This document shows positions 23,260 through 24,550 of a DNA stretch of 24,550 nucleotides, piece after piece. The notes beneath the pieces are model-generated. The model did no database searches and had not been told where the DNA came from. It saw nothing but the letters and a program-made list of their open reading frames with translations. The stretch comes from Lingula anatina (Eukaryota > Brachiopoda > Lingulata > Lingulida > Lingulidae). Positions within the stretch are counted from its first letter, which is position 1. The number at the start of each line of letters is the position of its first letter. A program made the position numbers and the translations under genes. The stretch is taken from contig NW_019774081.1 of assembly GCF_001039355.2 (NCBI RefSeq), forward strand, positions 126,001 to 150,550, written 5' to 3'.

Positions 23260-24550
23260 AAAAACTTGAGAGATTGGTTGCCCACGCCTACTGTCCTTGT
23301 ACTGACAGCCATGTGTGTCTTCTATTCTGGTAGATCGTGTTACGGACTGTGGAATGAATGGTATGGGCCTGTGTGAGTCTGGAAATATCGTCTTCAGGGC
23401 GTGTCTCAATAGTTTTTGTTCTAAATTTTGTATAAGCAGTCAAACGATAACCAATCTTTCTGTCTGTAGATTTTGTGGATATTATCAAATTTAAGAAAGT
23501 CAAAGCCGGATAAATAATAAAAATCGTTTCGGATATTTCATCAGACTGCGGTTACACAGTCACCAGGTGCAAAAACCGACCTTTGGACAGACAGCACACC
23601 TTTAAAAAAAGATGTTCATTGTATATACCCAATAATCACTTATGGTTTATTAGACTGTGCAAATATTAATGCATGAGAATCGAACCACTCGGACTTTGAT
23701 CAATAACAGCTGGCTCAGTTCATTTTTACAGAGGGGTTGAATATGAGAAATATGATTAATATTGTGCTTCTGGACCTTGTTCAAAAACCGAATATCCTCT
23801 GGATTATTATTTATTGAGATCCATCGATGTATGTGGTTGATCCTTCTCTATTGTCAATGTTTCACTCAATCATTGAAGAGGATAAAAGAAAGAAATTTTT
23901 GCGAGGGCACCTTACTAAGAGTCGACTGCACCTTAGTTGTGGTTGTGAGGTCCTACTGTAAAATTGAAAATATTTTTTAAGCATTTCAATCATCATCATG
24001 TATAATTTTGCATTTGAAAAAGTTTGAATGATATAAAAATATTGAATTGCCAAAGTTTAGGTTAAGTAAAGGTCATTATAAAGCAAATTTGTATTAATTA
24101 ATTGATTGACTACTTTTTTCATTTATATCGCTGTATTTTTGTATCTATTCAATTTTTTTCCCCGAAAAACTTGCTTTATCCTCATGTTTTGTTTTTCCCT
24201 GTAAAATATATAGATTTTGATTCCAACAGAATGATGCATTGCCAGTTACACACACACATTCACACACACGCGTGTGTCCGTGCATATTGATTTGGAATCA
24301 GAGATTGATTTGTGAAGTTGTTATAAATGGATCTGAATTTACATCTGTTAAGCATGACTTAGTGATTTTTTTTTTTGCACCATTTTGAAAGTACAAGTAT
24401 ATATGCTATGACATACTTATATATGTGTTTTGACATCCTGTAACCTATTTCACTTTTTTAAGAGAGGAGCATGTATATTCATGTCACTTTCTCTGCAGCT
24501 ATATGTGTCCTTGTACTACTGCATGTTTTGTATTTTTTTATAACATTAAA
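23260..24550 (+). other. Probable first intron of the unrecognised gene
   Basis: AT-rich, no convincing exon. It holds a small CA/TG microsatellite with a self-complementary ACACACGCGTGTGT core near 24264-24278. Open frames here are short and unlike known proteins. Confidence 0.4.

Noticed and set aside
23107-23376. 89-codon frame opening before the candidate first exon
   Set aside because: It reads straight through a consensus GTAAGT donor into likely intron and resembles no known protein; it remains a weak alternative for the first exon frame.
24246-24278. CA/TG microsatellite with a self-complementary centre
   Set aside because: Ordinary short simple repeat, recorded in the intron entry only.

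Overview
This is nuclear DNA from an animal. The genes are split into short exons with GT-AG introns, intergenic DNA is AT-rich, and every recognisable protein is a metazoan orthologue (ARHGAP20-type RhoGAP, TMEM35A/NACHO, LANCL3). Miniature DNA transposons and the pattern of near-identical copies at single-N joins suggest a polymorphic, probably marine invertebrate; a mollusc or other lophotrochozoan is a guess. Nothing bacterial, viral or CRISPR-like is seen.

Layout. (1) 1-1398: no gene recognised. (2) 1399/1833-9813, + strand: the C-terminal three quarters of an ARHGAP20-like Rho GTPase-activating protein, with an RA-like region, a RhoGAP domain over four exons, and one 2.96-kb terminal exon encoding a long disordered tail; its poly(A) signal lies near 10853. 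(3) 10880-14476: no coding gene; probably the 3' UTR and downstream region of the convergent gene, with a perfect 82-bp tandem repeat. (4) 14477-16485, - strand: a complete four-exon TMEM35A/NACHO gene. (5) 16486-16806: a roughly 320-bp bidirectional promoter shared with LANCL3. (6) 16807-20970, + strand: LANCL3. The block holding TMEM35A exon 1, the shared promoter and LANCL3 exons 1-2 occurs twice in tandem (16112-17895 and 17958-19730), separated by a single N. (7) 20971-23000: the LANCL3 3' region, then two related foldback transposons with perfect 8-bp target-site duplications. (8) about 23015-24550: a putative promoter, first coding exon and first intron of another + strand gene that I do not recognise.

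How the genes relate. ARHGAP20-like proteins switch off Rho-family GTPases, TMEM35A/NACHO is an ER chaperone for nicotinic acetylcholine receptors, and LANCL3 belongs to the eukaryotic LanC-like zinc-protein family. They form no obvious pathway. The one structural link is the head-to-head TMEM35A/LANCL3 pair sharing a short promoter.

I did not find a new biological system that I can defend. The strongest leads are the duplicated bidirectional promoter module (a real alternative-promoter duplication or an uncollapsed allele), the short-inverted-repeat transposon family, and clustered nuclear-receptor half-sites in the shared promoter. Three single-N positions (4697, 15480, 17896) are assembly joins; the latter two sit at near-identical duplications, so assembly error must be excluded first.
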